64,000 nt of DNA, from contig JARWIR010000050.1 of assembly GCA_029959085.1 (NCBI GenBank), forward strand, positions 3,534,001-3,598,000, read 5' to 3'. Position numbers and translations under genes: made by a program. How positions within the stretch are numbered: the first letter of the stretch is position 1; the number at the start of each line of letters is the position of its first letter. The notes beneath the pieces are model-generated. The model searched no databases. It was not told the DNA's origin and saw nothing but the letters and a program-made list of their open reading frames with translations. The stretch comes from Nemophila menziesii. Lineage: Eukaryota; Streptophyta; Magnoliopsida; Boraginales; Hydrophyllaceae. Of this stretch, positions 24,183-35,600 are shown one piece after another.

Positions 24183-25209
24183 ATAAACATTTAAAATTTG
24201 TACAAATGGAATAAATCAAAACCTAAAAAATTATAACATTAAATAGGAAGGAGAGGGAAGAGTGAGGTGTTGGGTGAGTGGACTAGATTCAGAAAGAGGT
24301 ATGAAGTTTTTTTTCCCGATATATTAGGAATATTTTTGTGGAGTAAGTACTTGTAAATTCCTAGAGCGTAGAAGAGGGGTGAATAGCAACCTTAATCTAA
24401 TAATGTCTAATTAAAAGTTAATTTTTATAAAAACTAGTGTACTAGGAATAAAACAAGAACACTATATAACAAACTCTAGCTTAACAAAAAAAAAAAACTC
24501 TAGAAGATATATCAAAGAAATCAAGAAGAGTTTTTTAACAATAATATCCTAACTAGAATCGTTTAGAAATTAACTAAGATACAAACAAGACTAGGTAAAA
24601 TATGCAATACGTAGGATAAGGGATTAAATATTAAACTTAAGCTTAGAAATTAAAGACGGTAAGTAAATGTGCCTACCCCCAACACTTAAGGTAACCACCT
24701 TACGATTTTCAAACTTTTTCACTAATTTATTGATATATCTCAAGGGTGAGACATAAAAAGGTTTACAACAATATTTTTCCCAAGGCTAAATCACAACCTC
24801 TATGTGCTTTTTGATGGATCAACAACTTAACAATTAACAAGACTTGTGGCAGGTGAGGTTACGACCTCAATAATTACTTTTGACAGGTTAATCACCAAAC
24901 CTAAGTGTGATTTATTAATGCTAAATGATGACCTTAACATCGACACATGAAGCCTTCTCAACGAGCTTGTCTTTAATTCCAAAATATAATTCTCTTGACT
25001 TGGATATTTAATCCTACTCTAGAGAAAGAGATTCTACCTTGTTTATGATAAGTGCATAAGAAATTAAACCATGAACGATATTTATGTGATGTGTTTGATA
25101 CATATCAAAGTGTATCTAAAATAATACAAGATATAATGTGATTAGAAGAATAATTAATCACTTAGTTTGCAACTAATATCCTAAGTATTTGTCACATTAA
25201 AACAACCTA
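24183..25209. other. Non-coding stretch, nothing recognised
   Basis: AT-rich. It contains CCTAGAGCGTAGAAGAGGGGTGAATAGC near 24360, a phrase type often seen near plant LTR ends, but I cannot define an element around it. Confidence 0.35.
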
Positions 25210-26640
25210 GAGAAGAGGAAATATGCCAACAATACCTTGTTTACCATCTTGTACTTTACACTTTTGACAACTTACCCTATTTTCCTAAAAAAATGTCTTC
25301 TTGCCCATTATACAACAAAAGCATGCCACTTTATCACTTTTGGAAAAAAGTCGTTTGATTTCTACATTTGGTTATTATTAAATTATTTTAATCCATAAAT
25401 TTCTAGAAATCAAACCTAACCCCCAAAATTTTTACTTTGTTCACACACCTCCCCACTTACCTCCAACTCATCCCATAATTTTTTTTCAAAATAAACTTTA
25501 ACCTCACAAATTTGTATTTTATTCACATACCTCCCGACCTACCTCCATTTTATCTTATCCACATAAACTTACCTACCCCACACCCACCTTCCCCAAGCAT
25601 ACGTAACCACCACTATCATTGCCATCACAATTACCATCTGAACAAGAATAGGAAAAAACATTCCAAACTCATGACATCCCTTCCAATGTGTTGTCCTACA
25701 CATTGATAACTGCCACTAACAATTCATGGAACCAATAAACTCACACCATCCCCATAATATTGCTTTAATTAAATAACAATACAATTCAAACTCATATTCT
25801 TAACCCACATGAGATTTACATAAAATAAATTAAAAAATACGGTAAAGCTCAAGCTCATCTTCCTCACTCACACGGTCCAGTAAAATCATAGGACTATAAA
25901 ACTCATACATCGTCCCCTTCCCAGAATGCTATTCTCAGCCTCCAACATGTAGAACATTCTCCACTATCATCATCACTACTACATATTTGATTATTGAGGT
26001 CAATTTTGCACTATCAGTCAAATATTTTAAATCTGATTTAAATTTGTTGAGCAGAGGAAACTTGTACCATATGAACAATGACGTTGAGAACAACGTATTC
26101 AGGGAGGATGATGTGTAAGTTTTGAACCCATGATTTTCCCAGGGTTGTTGTATCCCACCATGGTCATAAATGTGACCATTTAAGACATTTATGGTATGAA
26201 CGTTGATACTTGAGAGTAGCATATCTAGGAGGAGATGAAGTGTGAGTTTTGAGGGGCAGCTGATTTGCTGGCGATGGTTATTTATGTGCATGGGTGCACC
26301 TTAGTTAGGGAATGACGTGAGTGACTTTAAATTTTTTGTATATTCTTGTTGATGACATAGCATTCAATAGTGGTAATGGTATGCTATAGTGATGGTTATG
26401 AATACTTGAAAATGGTGATGAGTATGTTGGTGATGGTTATGTGTGTGAAGACGATGAACTGGAAGTAGGTCATGATGTGGGTGAAAATGATTAAAAGTTT
26501 TTAAGAGTTTTTTAAAGATGTTTTTAATTTATAGGATTGAATAATAATTAACATAATGGGTAACATATTTGATTAACAAACTAAATGAATGATCAAAGTA
26601 ACAAGGTGGATTTCAGGATATGGAGTTCTCCAAATTAATA
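25210..26640. repeat. Possible inverted-repeat element
   Basis: The left flank (C-rich, CACACACCTCCCC and CACCACTATCATTGCCATCAC, about 25210-25640) resembles the reverse complement of the right flank (GTGATGGTTATG, GTGGGTGAAAATG, about 26290-26640). Both arms end with AT-rich sequence containing a TTATTATT-type stretch. Similarity is patchy, so this may be an old relative of the clearer foldback at 26770-29490. No coding sequence is supported in it. Confidence 0.35.
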
Positions 26641-27750
26641 ATAAATTCACGATTTTCTTTTCTAATTAGGGAGAATGAGGTTTTGACTTCTAACTTAATC
26701 AAAAGTGAAATAAAATATTTCTTAATTAGTGTAGAAAGTTAATTTTGTACTATAATTATCCTTAATGTTATTTTAATTTTGTATATAATATTCATAATAT
26801 ACTATTTAGTTATTATTTTCTCTTTATTATAAAGTCCAACCACTTTCAAAATCCACCACCACCACCACCTTATGTGTTCACCACCGACTACCACCACCGC
26901 CTCATGCATTCTTCACCAACCACCACCATAATCTCATAAATCTTCTCCGACCACCACCACCTTTTCCCACAACCACCGCCGACTACTTCTGCACTGTTGT
27001 CGCCATCAATCACCACCAACTAATTCCGCCAAACGCACACGTTCGTCAATTTTTTTAAATAAAATCATAATTAATTTTTAAGAAAATTCATCATTGGATA
27101 GGGAAAATTAATATGTCTATGTGTTTTTTTTGGTTTTCTAATTTCTTAATTGCGATATTCTGATTTTTGTATTGCTATTATACATAAAAATAGAAATGCG
27201 AATTCCATTTCACGATCTTGTCCATTCATTTTTTTTAAATTCATAATTAATTTCAAAAAAATATGATAAATCAAAAAGTTACATATTTTGACGGGACAAG
27301 TTCATATCTAAAGTATTTATTTCTTTAACAATATCACCTTTTCTATTTATTACTCCCATATATACTCTATTTTTACGTGTTTTTAACTATCTTAATATAT
27401 TCTCTTTTTGTACAACTCTTTTATGTTATTTTGTGTGCAATTGTATGCACAAAACTCTATTTTATGTTTTTCTATGATACATAAAACTCTATTTATTGTA
27501 TTACAAAATCACACAAAATCACGTAATCTCTTTCCGTCCAACCATTTTCTGTGTGTGATTTTTTGTATTACATGAACACACAAATTGACTATTTTGTGTA
27601 ATGATGTAATACAAAAAAATGAAAATACAAGACCTAGACTTGTTCCTTCAAGTTGTGCAACAAATTTGTTCACTTTGTTAATCTTCATAAACCCTAAACC
27701 ATAACCCTGAAGATGGTAAAATAGAATCAAGAGTAAACTAAAAGGCTCCA

Positions 27751-27940
27751 GCCAGTTAGGTTAGCTCAACTGGCTAGAGCCTTGTGTCTTCTTTCTAAAG
27801 ATACAATGTTTGAATCTCTCCCTGAACATGGATAACCGAATTTTGACTTGCGTAGGTATATACATGGGGATGCGTTTATATTCTCCGTGGGAATAGTCGA
27901 GGTGCTGACTCGGATACCCACGTAACAATAAAATGATTTT
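27751..27940 (+). mobile_element. tRNA-derived SINE in the foldback loop
   Basis: A box TTAGCTCAACTGG at 27761-27773 and a degraded B box ATGTTTGAATCTC at 27806-27818, followed by a body (CCCTGAACATGGATAACCGA, then GTGCTGACTCGGATACCCACG). The body is collinear with the complete SINE at 30219-30479 (CCCTGAACATGGGTAACCTA, then GTAATCTGACCCGAATACC). The poly(A) tail is nearly gone (AACAATAAAATG). Flanking target duplications are not clear; AAACTAAAA against AAACTAGAAAA is possible. Confidence 0.65.
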
Positions 27941-27959
27941 TATGACATTATAAAACTAG

Positions 27960-28160
27960 AAAATCCTAAACCCTAACCCTGAACCCTGGACCCTAATCCC
28001 TAAAACATAAACCAACAAACCCTCACCTTAAAAACCCAAACTCTTACAATCCCCATAACCCTTAAATCCTAAACCCATAAACAGTAAAACACTAACCCTA
28101 AAAACAGTAACTCTAAAACCATAAACCCTAAAAAATACTAAAACCTAAATCCTAAAATGA
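27960..28160 (+). repeat. Degenerate telomere-like tract
   Basis: Many copies and variants of CCCTAA and CCCTAAA (the plant telomere unit): CCTAAACCCTAACCCTGAACCC at the left end, thinning to isolated AACCCTAAAAA phrases by 28130. It is too irregular for a functional telomere end. Confidence 0.6.
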
Positions 28161-29504
28161 GACAAATGACTAATATGATTGAGTCTGTTACATTGTTTAT
28201 TCCAGTAATACAAAATCTGGTACACATAAATTTAAGTTTTGTGTATTCATGTAATATTCAAAATGATAGAGAAGGAGAAAATGACTAGTATAATGGAGTC
28301 TGACATTTGATGTGTTCTAGTATTACACAAATATAACTTATGTATTATTGGAACACATAATATCACGAAGAATAAGAGAGAAACTAATATGATGTGTCTT
28401 TTTGTGTGCTACATGACTACACAAAACAAAAAATACATAAAGTCATAGCAAATGGGTGAAAGGTGTATAACAAAATAGTGAGAATAAAGTAAATGATGTA
28501 TATAAATATTAACAAGGTAAACAAGTTTTGTTGCACAACCAGAAAGACAAGTTCAGGACTGGTTTTTTTAATTTTTGTGTATTACATTATTACAAAAAAC
28601 ATTCGGTTTGTGGATTCCTGTGATAGACAAAATCATAGACTAAAAAATGTTTGATTGAAAAAATACGTAATTTGATGTGTTTATGTAATACACAAATTTC
28701 TATTTTGTGTAATACAACAACACAAAAAATAACAAAAAGAGGTTGGACAAAAAGAGAATACGTCAAGATAGTTAAAAAAGTAAAAATAAGGTATATGCGA
28801 TTAATAACGAGAAAAAAATGATTTTATTAGAAAAGTAAATGTTATAGATAGATTTTATAATTTTGTGTATTATAAAATTGCATGATTTTTTTTATTAAAG
28901 GAACACATAAATCTGAAATTGAAAATTAGATTTAAAGAAAATTGAAAATATTCACAGATTTAGATATAAACTTGTCCTGTCCAAAGATACAATTTTTATA
29001 TTATTCTGATTATTTTTGGAATAGATAGGAATTCTCAATAAAAATAACAAACATGACTATGTGATATAATTGGCAAATCTATTTTTGTGTATCATAACAA
29101 TATATAAAATGAAATATCAAAATTAAAAAATAGATTTTTTTTATAAACATGGATATATATTAATTTGCCCTGTAGAAAAATGCAAGAATTGATTGTGAAT
29201 CTTTTAAAAAGAATTTAACAGACAAGTGAGCGTGGTAGAATTAGTTGGTGTGATTGTTGGAGATGAAGATGTCTAAACTAGTCAGTGGTGATTATGCCAA
29301 GATGTGGTAGTGGCTGGCAAAGAGTAATGGATGTAGACTGTAGTAGTGTGGTCTGTGGAGAATGCATAGGTGGTGGCCGTAATAGTCGACAGTGATAAAT
29401 ACATGAGATAGTGGTGCTAGTCGGTGGTAATCGAACTTTAAAACAAATAAAAAATGAATATTATAAATATTATATAATTAAATGTGAATGTTATAAAATT
29501 TAAA

Positions 29505-29953
29505 TTTTTTTTTGTCAAATGTTAAAAACTAACATCGATGTATGGTACATCTCATATATAAGTTATTAATACTAGAATAAAATTTTACTGAAGACCTACT
29601 AAGACAATTAGATATATCTAAATTAATTCTTGCACTTTTAGCGAGGATGTCCGCCACTCCATTAAACTTCATTCTGACATGGTTTATTTTCCATATTGGG
29701 AATCTTCCGATCCACCTCCATGCTTCGGATACCATGGGGCGGATCCACCAGTCAATCCCTACGCCTCGATTAATACCTTGAACTACCTCAAGGTTATCTG
29801 AGTAGAAAGAACTACTCTTAATCCAAAGATCCGCGGCAGATCTCATGGCTAATAAAATCGACCAAATCTCCTCTTCCAGGCTACTGTTAACTCTTGCTCT
29901 CTTTGTATTAATATTCTTTACTTCACCCTCCTAGTTAACTGTAATAGACGCCA
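29505..29953 (-). pseudogene. 5'-truncated LINE: RNase H domain and 3' tail
   Basis: A 105-residue minus-strand frame holds the RNase H end of a plant LINE ORF2: YSDNLEVVQGINRG, then INHVRMKFNGVADILAKSA, which keeps the H-V-R-x-x-N-x-x-AD-x-LA pattern. Upstream residues (VNSSLEEEIWSILLAM) extend it to about 29950. Its 3' end reads TTTGACAAAAAAAAA, closely like the TTTCGACAAAAAAAAA end of the complete LINE at 36938, so it belongs to a related family. AATTTAAAT on both sides is a possible 9-bp target duplication, weak because of the AT content. The short length is the usual outcome of incomplete reverse transcription. Confidence 0.7.
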
Positions 29954-30204
29954 TAATTTAAATAGTATGTATAATTAGAATAATAATTAGTAAATTGATT
30001 GATATTATGATTTTATTTTAATTACATATTTTTTTATAGTTGTTCATAAATAAATAATATTTTACTTTATCTATTATTAAACATTAACTTTAGGAACTGG
30101 ACATATGAAGTATTTACTCTAATTTTGATTTCAAATATAAAGGAGACCATGAACCCTTGAACCCTTGAGGCAAGAGGTTCCTTCACCCCGTATCACTGTA
30201 GCAA

Positions 30205-30218
30205 GTTAAGCTACTTAC
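30205..30218. repeat. Target site duplication of the SINE, left copy
   Basis: GTTAAGCTACTTAC, identical to 30480-30493. Confidence 0.9.
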
Positions 30219-30479
30219 CAACTATTGGAACTAGTTCAATAGTAAGGACTTTGTCTCTCATTTAGGAGGTACAGGGTTCGAATCCCCTCATCCTTATTAT
30301 TTCTTGAGTCATTAATGGGGGTAAGCAAGAGGTGCAAGGTTCGAATCCCTTCCCTGAACATGGGTAACCTAGTTCTAATTAAGTGGGAGTATGTATTAGG
30401 AGACGTGTATATTTCATATGGGGAAGCGCGTAATCTGACCCGAATACCTATACATAAATAAACAAAAAAAATAAAAAAT
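30219..30479 (+). mobile_element. Complete tRNA-derived SINE, 261 bp
   Basis: Bounded by a perfect 14-bp duplication. It has an A box TAGTTCAATAGT at 30232-30243 and a B box GGTTCGAATCC at 30275-30285. A second B box, also GGTTCGAATCC, lies at 30338-30348 and is preceded by AGAGGTGCAA, much like AGGAGGTACAG before the first. The body ends GTAATCTGACCCGAATACC and an A-rich tail fills 30463-30479. Such elements are transcribed by RNA polymerase III and rely on LINE enzymes for insertion; a complete LINE lies 58 bp downstream. The doubled B box suggests a partial head duplication. Not coding. Confidence 0.85.
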
Positions 30480-30493
30480 GTTAAGCTACTTAC
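30480..30493. repeat. Target site duplication of the SINE, right copy
   Basis: GTTAAGCTACTTAC, identical to 30205-30218. Confidence 0.9.
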
Positions 30494-30524
30494 ATTATAA
30501 AAATCTTGATTATTCTTCATACTT

Positions 30525-30537
30525 GATTTAGCTTGTT
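30525..30537. repeat. Target site duplication of the LINE, left copy
   Basis: GATTTAGCTTGTT, identical to 36939-36951. Confidence 0.9.
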
Positions 30538-30763
30538 TGACCTTTTTTTAAAAAATTGGATTCAAAATGTGCTCTCAGGCACTAATCCCAATACCGAATA
30601 AACCCACCACCCAACACCATCAAAAAACCCTCTTCCGCCATTGAACCACCGTCGTCTTCATCTTCATAACAAGAAAATTCAGGTTTCATCTTTCTCTCTT
30701 TCTCTTCTCTCTTCTGTCTCGCTTCTCTTTCTCTTCTTCTTCTTCTTTTCTTCTGCTATTAAA
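30538..30763 (+). promoter_or_regulatory. LINE 5' UTR
   Basis: 226 bp with a pyrimidine-rich block (CTTCTT and TCTCTT runs, 30680-30755) just before the ORF1 ATG. A 25-codon upstream ORF starts at ATG 30567 and ends at 30644. Internal promoters of L1 elements lie in this region; no specific box is recognised. Confidence 0.6.
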
Positions 30764-32650
30764 ATGGAGTTCTTCTCTTCTAAACACCCAAATGCGAAGA
30801 GTGGTAGTCTTGTGATTTCATCCAAGCATAACTCTGAATATAAGATGCTTGAAACTCATATTCTGTATGGGAAATTATTAAACAAGAAAGTGATTAACAT
30901 AGGTCTGATTAATACTCATATTAATAAACATTGGAAATTATCACAAGAGGTACAGCTTGAAAAATCGGGTTTTAATGAGTTCTGTATCAAGCTTTCTAAT
31001 AGTAAGGATAAGAAGAGTATTTGGATGCGCAGGCCTTGGACTGTTTTTGGTAAGCATTTGGCCATATCTGATCCTATTAAAACAGGAAACAATAGTATTA
31101 AAAATACTACTCTATGGCTGCGCATTTATGGCTTGCCTATTGATGTATTAAATGAGGATAGCATAAGAGAATTCTTTAATTCCATTGGCAAAGTACTAAT
31201 CATTCAACTACCAGTAGAGAAAATTCTCTCTGATAAATCTTTTACTCGGATTTTTGTTGATTGGAACCTATCAAAACCAATCCTATCTGGTTTTAAGTTT
31301 TGGGAATCAGAAACTATTGCTCACAATATTAATTTCAAATTCGAAAATCTGGGACAAGTGTGTTATGCTTGTGGATTCTTTGATCATGAAGAAAAATACT
31401 GTAAAAATCCAAAAAAAGTTATACCGAGATTGGGTGGTTGGATTAAAATTTCAACACGAGGAGCTATGAGTATTAACTTAGTTGGAAATAATCCTTCATC
31501 TAGTAAAGAAAAAGAAAAAGAAATCGAAAGTAAAGAAGTGGTTTATACAAAAGCTGTTAAGAAATTCAATGTAAAAGATGGACAAGTACTAAAATGGTTC
31601 TTGAAATCTACCTTCTGCGCTGGAAAATTCATTCTTCTAAAACCAAGTAGCTCTTTTGAGCTAATGGCTCAATATACTCGAATGAAAGGGATCTTTAGTT
31701 ATGAAGTATCTGATGAAAATCATGTGTTTCCTCTTTTTATTAAGAATGATGAATGGAAAAAAATTGGTGATGATAATATGGTGAAGGAAGAAATTTTCAA
31801 TTTTACAGCTATAAGGAAGATAGTACCTCAAGCTATGAATATTGTACCCTCGGATACTAAATATTCTATTGATTTTTTATTTGCTGATAAAAGGAATTTA
31901 TTTCCTTGCCCTCAAGAGAATTTTAATGAACCTATTAAAGTTGAGGGTAATACGGTCTTTTCTTCTGACCCGAATATTAAAAGTGGATCTCATATCTGTT
32001 CACCATCTAATCCGAGCCCATCCCTTACACCTAACCCTATTATCACTCTGACGCCAGTCAATCCAAACTTCTCCGCCATACCGTCTCAGCCTCCTACACA
32101 TCAAATCACCTCTCCCACTTCAGCTTTTACCACACCTATCCAAAAAACCATACCGATACCCTTTACACCTACTCCGATTACTTTAACACCTTCTAAATAT
32201 CCGGCAATTGTCATCGTTCCTAAAAAACCTAAAATAGAAACGCCGGCAGAAAAAGATAGAAAATATCTAAAATTTCTCGAAGAACTGATATCTTCGCAAG
32301 AAAAATCAAAAGTGGTAGGTATTAATTACAAAGCTAAGAATCTATTAGTAAAAGAGTTGAAAAATGCTGAGAGGGTGGAGAAGACTCGTGATATTAAAAG
32401 AATTCGTATCTGGAGCTTTCGTACTAAAATTGAAAAAAGGGGTCTTGAATTTGAAGAGAATTTAGATTTTAATTTAATTGAAAGTCTTAATAATCGAATT
32501 GAACTTCTTCTCTCAATTGAAAAATTGAGATATACTAGCCATGTTGCCGCCGGAAACGAGCTGGTAGCGGCTTATGAAGAAATGGTTGCTATTATTCAAG
32601 CTTATAGGGTTTGCGAGATTGCCCCTCAACAATCTCTTCACGCTCAATGA
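30764..32650 (+). CDS. LINE ORF1 protein, zinc-knuckle nucleic-acid-binding
   Basis: 628 residues. I chose the ATG at 30764 because its context AAAATGG is favourable (A at -3, G at +4). The frame is open further upstream to a TTG at 30641 but without an ATG. Residues from about 30 to 190 resemble the DUF4283 domain of plant LINE ORF1 (IWMRRPWTVFGKHLAISD and LWLRIYGLPIDVLNEDSI). A CCHC zinc knuckle follows at residues 200-213 (CYACGFFDHEEKYC). Then come a proline/threonine-rich stretch (about 405-510) and a basic, helical C-terminus. The protein should bind element RNA and form the particle with ORF2. The stop codon TGA (32648-32650) overlaps the ORF2 start as ATGA. Confidence 0.9.
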   Translation: MEFFSSKHPNAKSGSLVISSKHNSEYKMLETHILYGKLLNKKVINIGLINTHINKHWKLSQEVQLEKSGFNEFCIKLSNSKDKKSIWMRRPWTVFGKHLAISDPIKTGNNSIKNTTLWLRIYGLPIDVLNEDSIREFFNSIGKVLIIQLPVEKILSDKSFTRIFVDWNLSKPILSGFKFWESETIAHNINFKFENLGQVCYACGFFDHEEKYCKNPKKVIPRLGGWIKISTRGAMSINLVGNNPSSSKEKEKEIESKEVVYTKAVKKFNVKDGQVLKWFLKSTFCAGKFILLKPSSSFELMAQYTRMKGIFSYEVSDENHVFPLFIKNDEWKKIGDDNMVKEEIFNFTAIRKIVPQAMNIVPSDTKYSIDFLFADKRNLFPCPQENFNEPIKVEGNTVFSSDPNIKSGSHICSPSNPSPSLTPNPIITLTPVNPNFSAIPSQPPTHQITSPTSAFTTPIQKTIPIPFTPTPITLTPSKYPAIVIVPKKPKIETPAEKDRKYLKFLEELISSQEKSKVVGINYKAKNLLVKELKNAERVEKTRDIKRIRIWSFRTKIEKRGLEFEENLDFNLIESLNNRIELLLSIEKLRYTSHVAAGNELVAAYEEMVAIIQAYRVCEIAPQQSLHAQ

Positions 32651-35600
32651 TGCAAATTAGCTGGAACTGTCAAGGGCTTGGCAACCCTTTGACAGTCCAG
32701 ACCCTAAGGGACTTGTGTGCTAAACATAATCCTGAGGTAATTTTTCTAACTGAAACTAAGCAAAAACGTGTTTACATTACTAAACTTGCTATTTCTCTGA
32801 ATATGAATATTAAGTTCCAACTTGATCCAGTGGGTCTTTCAGGGGGTTTAGTTCTTCTGGTTAAAAATGATGTTGATATTAAAATCATCAATGCTGATGA
32901 AAACTTTATTGAAACTACTATTAATGAGGGTACTATTGTTAAATATATATATGTGTATGGTGCCCCTTCTGAGGATAATAAGTGTGATGTTATTAACAAA
33001 TACTATAAATGCAATGATAAGAATTTACCTTGTATTTTCTTAGGTGATTTTAATTTAATCCGTGATTTCTCTGAAAAGTTGGGAGGCTCTAAAATTAATA
33101 AGAAAAGCATGAAAAGTTTTTGTAAATTTATTAATAATAATGCCTTGGAAGAAATTCCAAGACATGGTTGCCACTTCACCTGGACAAATAGAAGGGTGGG
33201 TGATAAAATTGTTAAATGCATCCTTGATAGAGGTTTAATTAACAAGAAATGGTCTGATGTTTATCCAAATGCTTGGATAGCAGTCTTACCTGCTGTGGGT
33301 TCAGATCATTGTCCTTTAATACTGCATAAAGATATTGAGAACAATACTAAAAAGAAAAGGTTTTATTTTCAATCTTTTTGGACAAATGAAGTTGATTGTC
33401 TAAATATTGTAAATAAAGTTTGGACTGATAATAATAACCTGAGAGGTATACCTATTAATATTATGAATCATAAATTGAATATTACTAGAAGAAAATTGAA
33501 TTATTGGAATAGAGTTAAATTTAATAACAATAGAAAAGTGATTAATGAGCTTATGGAAAGGCTTAAAATCCTTTCTGATGGTATTACTAATGAAGGAATT
33601 TGGGATGAATATAATAACATCCTAAAAAATATTGAACTAGCATGGGACAGGGAAGAACAATTCTGGAAGGATAAATCCAGAGTTCTTTGGTTGAGAAAAG
33701 GGGATAAAAATACTTCATACTTCCATGCTAGTACTAAGAGTAGAAGGAAAAGAAATACTATTAAACTTATTAAAAACTCTACTGGAACTTGGGTGGAGAA
33801 GGAAAAGGACATCTCTGATGTTTTTGTTAACTATTATAACTCAATTTTTAAATCAGTGGGCAAAAGAAACTTTGAAGATATCCTACAAATTATTGAACCT
33901 TGTATTAATGAGAATATGAATATTGGTCTGATAAAGCCTATTTCCCATGATGAAGCTAGGTCAGCTATTTGGGAGCTGGGTCTGAATAAAGCTCCAGGCC
34001 CTGATGGGTTTACTGGAATATTTTTTAAAACATACTGGAACATAATAAAAATTGATGTGATGAGGATTATCAATGATTTTTGGAATAATAAAGCTAGCCT
34101 GGAGCAAATAAATCAGACTTTCATAGCTCTCATACCTAAAATTGACCATCCTTCTGAGGTCCAACACTTTAGGCCTATCAGCTGTACTAATTTTTTATAC
34201 AAAATAATTTCTAAAATTCTTGTGAATAGGCTTAAACCTATTATGCCCTTTATTGTGGATGAAAATCAATCTGGTTTCATACCAGGGAGGAAAATTCAAG
34301 AAAATATTTTAATTTCTCATGAAATAATTACTTTTCTGAAAAGAAAAAAAACCACCAAAAAATATTATCTTGCTATAAAAGCAGATGTTAAGAAGGCATA
34401 TGAATTTATTGAATGGGATTTTTTGGAACAATTACTTATTAAAATGGGCTTTCATAAAAAGTGGATAGATAATATTATGGAATGTATAACTTCTGTCTCT
34501 TATTCTATCCTTATTAATGGCAAAGATTTCCCCATTAGTAAACCTACTAGAGGGTTGAGACAAGGGGACCCTTTGTCCCCTTTTTTGTTTTGCATTGTCT
34601 CGCAAACTCTCAATTCTTTGGTGAAGGAAAAAGTTGATAAAAAACTTCTTGATGGTTTTAAAATTGGGACGAATTGTCCTACAATTACCCATTTGCTTTT
34701 TGCTGATGACAGCATTTTCTTCCTTAAAGCAGAGTTTAAGGATGTTTTAACCTTTAACAAATTAATGTCTGATTATGAAAGAGCTTCAGGCCTTACTCTT
34801 AATAAAGATAAATGTAATGTGCTTTTTAGCACAAATACTCCTGCTCACATTAGATATTTTATGACTAATAAACTTGATATGAAAGAAAAAGATTCTCTTG
34901 GCTCTTATTTGGGCCTTCCTACTGACTGGAATAGAAATAAATCCAGGGATTTGGATTGGATTATTGAAAGAATAGTTAATAAAGTTGAAAATTGGAAAAC
35001 TCTTTTTCTATCTGATAGTGGGAAAGAGACTTTGATAAAAGCTGTCTTACAAAGTCTACCCAATTATCTTATGTCTACTTTTCTAATGCCTAAGAATATT
35101 TGTAATACCATTCATAATACTATTGCTAGATTCTGGTGGGGAAAAAATAATAAAAAGAGTATCCATTTTAAAAATTGGAACTCTCTTTGCTCCTCTAAAT
35201 TTCATGGAGGGCTCGGTTTTAGAGATATCAATTTAATGAACCAAGCTTTGCTTGGTAAACAAGCTTGGTACATTCTCAATAATGAACATTCTCTAATTGC
35301 TAAACTTCTCAAAGGTAAATACTATTATAAAGACAATTTCATTAATGCGAAAATTGGATATGCTCCATCCTTGGGTTGGAGAAGTATTTTATTTGGCAGA
35401 AAAGTTTTTGAAAACAATTTATCTTGGAAAATTGGTAATGGTGATGATATTCAAGTTCAAAAAGAGGTTTGGATTACAAATAATAATACTTGTATAAAAC
35501 CCTTTGATAATAATATAAAAGTTGTTGGAGAATTTATTAATAAAACTGATCATAGTTGGAATATTAATCTTATTGAAAAGAATTTTACTCCTCAAGTTAG

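Larger units (their letters stand above)
26770..29490. mobile_element. Foldback element with arms of about 0.9-1.0 kb
   Basis: The left arm (about 26770-27700) reads as an imperfect reverse complement of the right arm (about 28500-29490). Matching landmarks from outside in: CACCACCGACTACCACCACC against the reverse complement of 29400-29430; CATGCATTCTTCACC against ATGCATTCTCCAC; CACCACCAACTAATTCCGCC against CACACCAACTAATTCTACC; GACGGGACAAGTTCATATC against GACAGGACAAGTTTATATC; TTTTTAACTATCTTAATATATTC against TTTTTTAACTATCTTGACGTATTC; AAGTTGTGCAACAAATTTG against GGTTGTGCAACAAAACTTG. The central loop (about 27700-28490) holds a SINE and a telomere-like tract. Short motifs such as TTTGTGTATTACAT recur through both arms. 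No transposase is visible, so it is non-autonomous. Ends are approximate. Confidence 0.75.

Noticed and set aside
25935..26291. 118-residue minus-strand open frame
   Set aside because: No recognisable motif; it lies in the possible inverted-repeat element and has no start context or neighbour to support it.
27960..28160. True chromosome end or long interstitial telomere
   Set aside because: Units are irregular and scattered over only about 200 bp.
30641..30763. Extension of LINE ORF1 upstream of the ATG at 30764
   Set aside because: The extension starts at TTG and encodes a low-complexity Ser/Leu/Phe run from a CTTCTT-type tract; the ATG at 30764 has good context.
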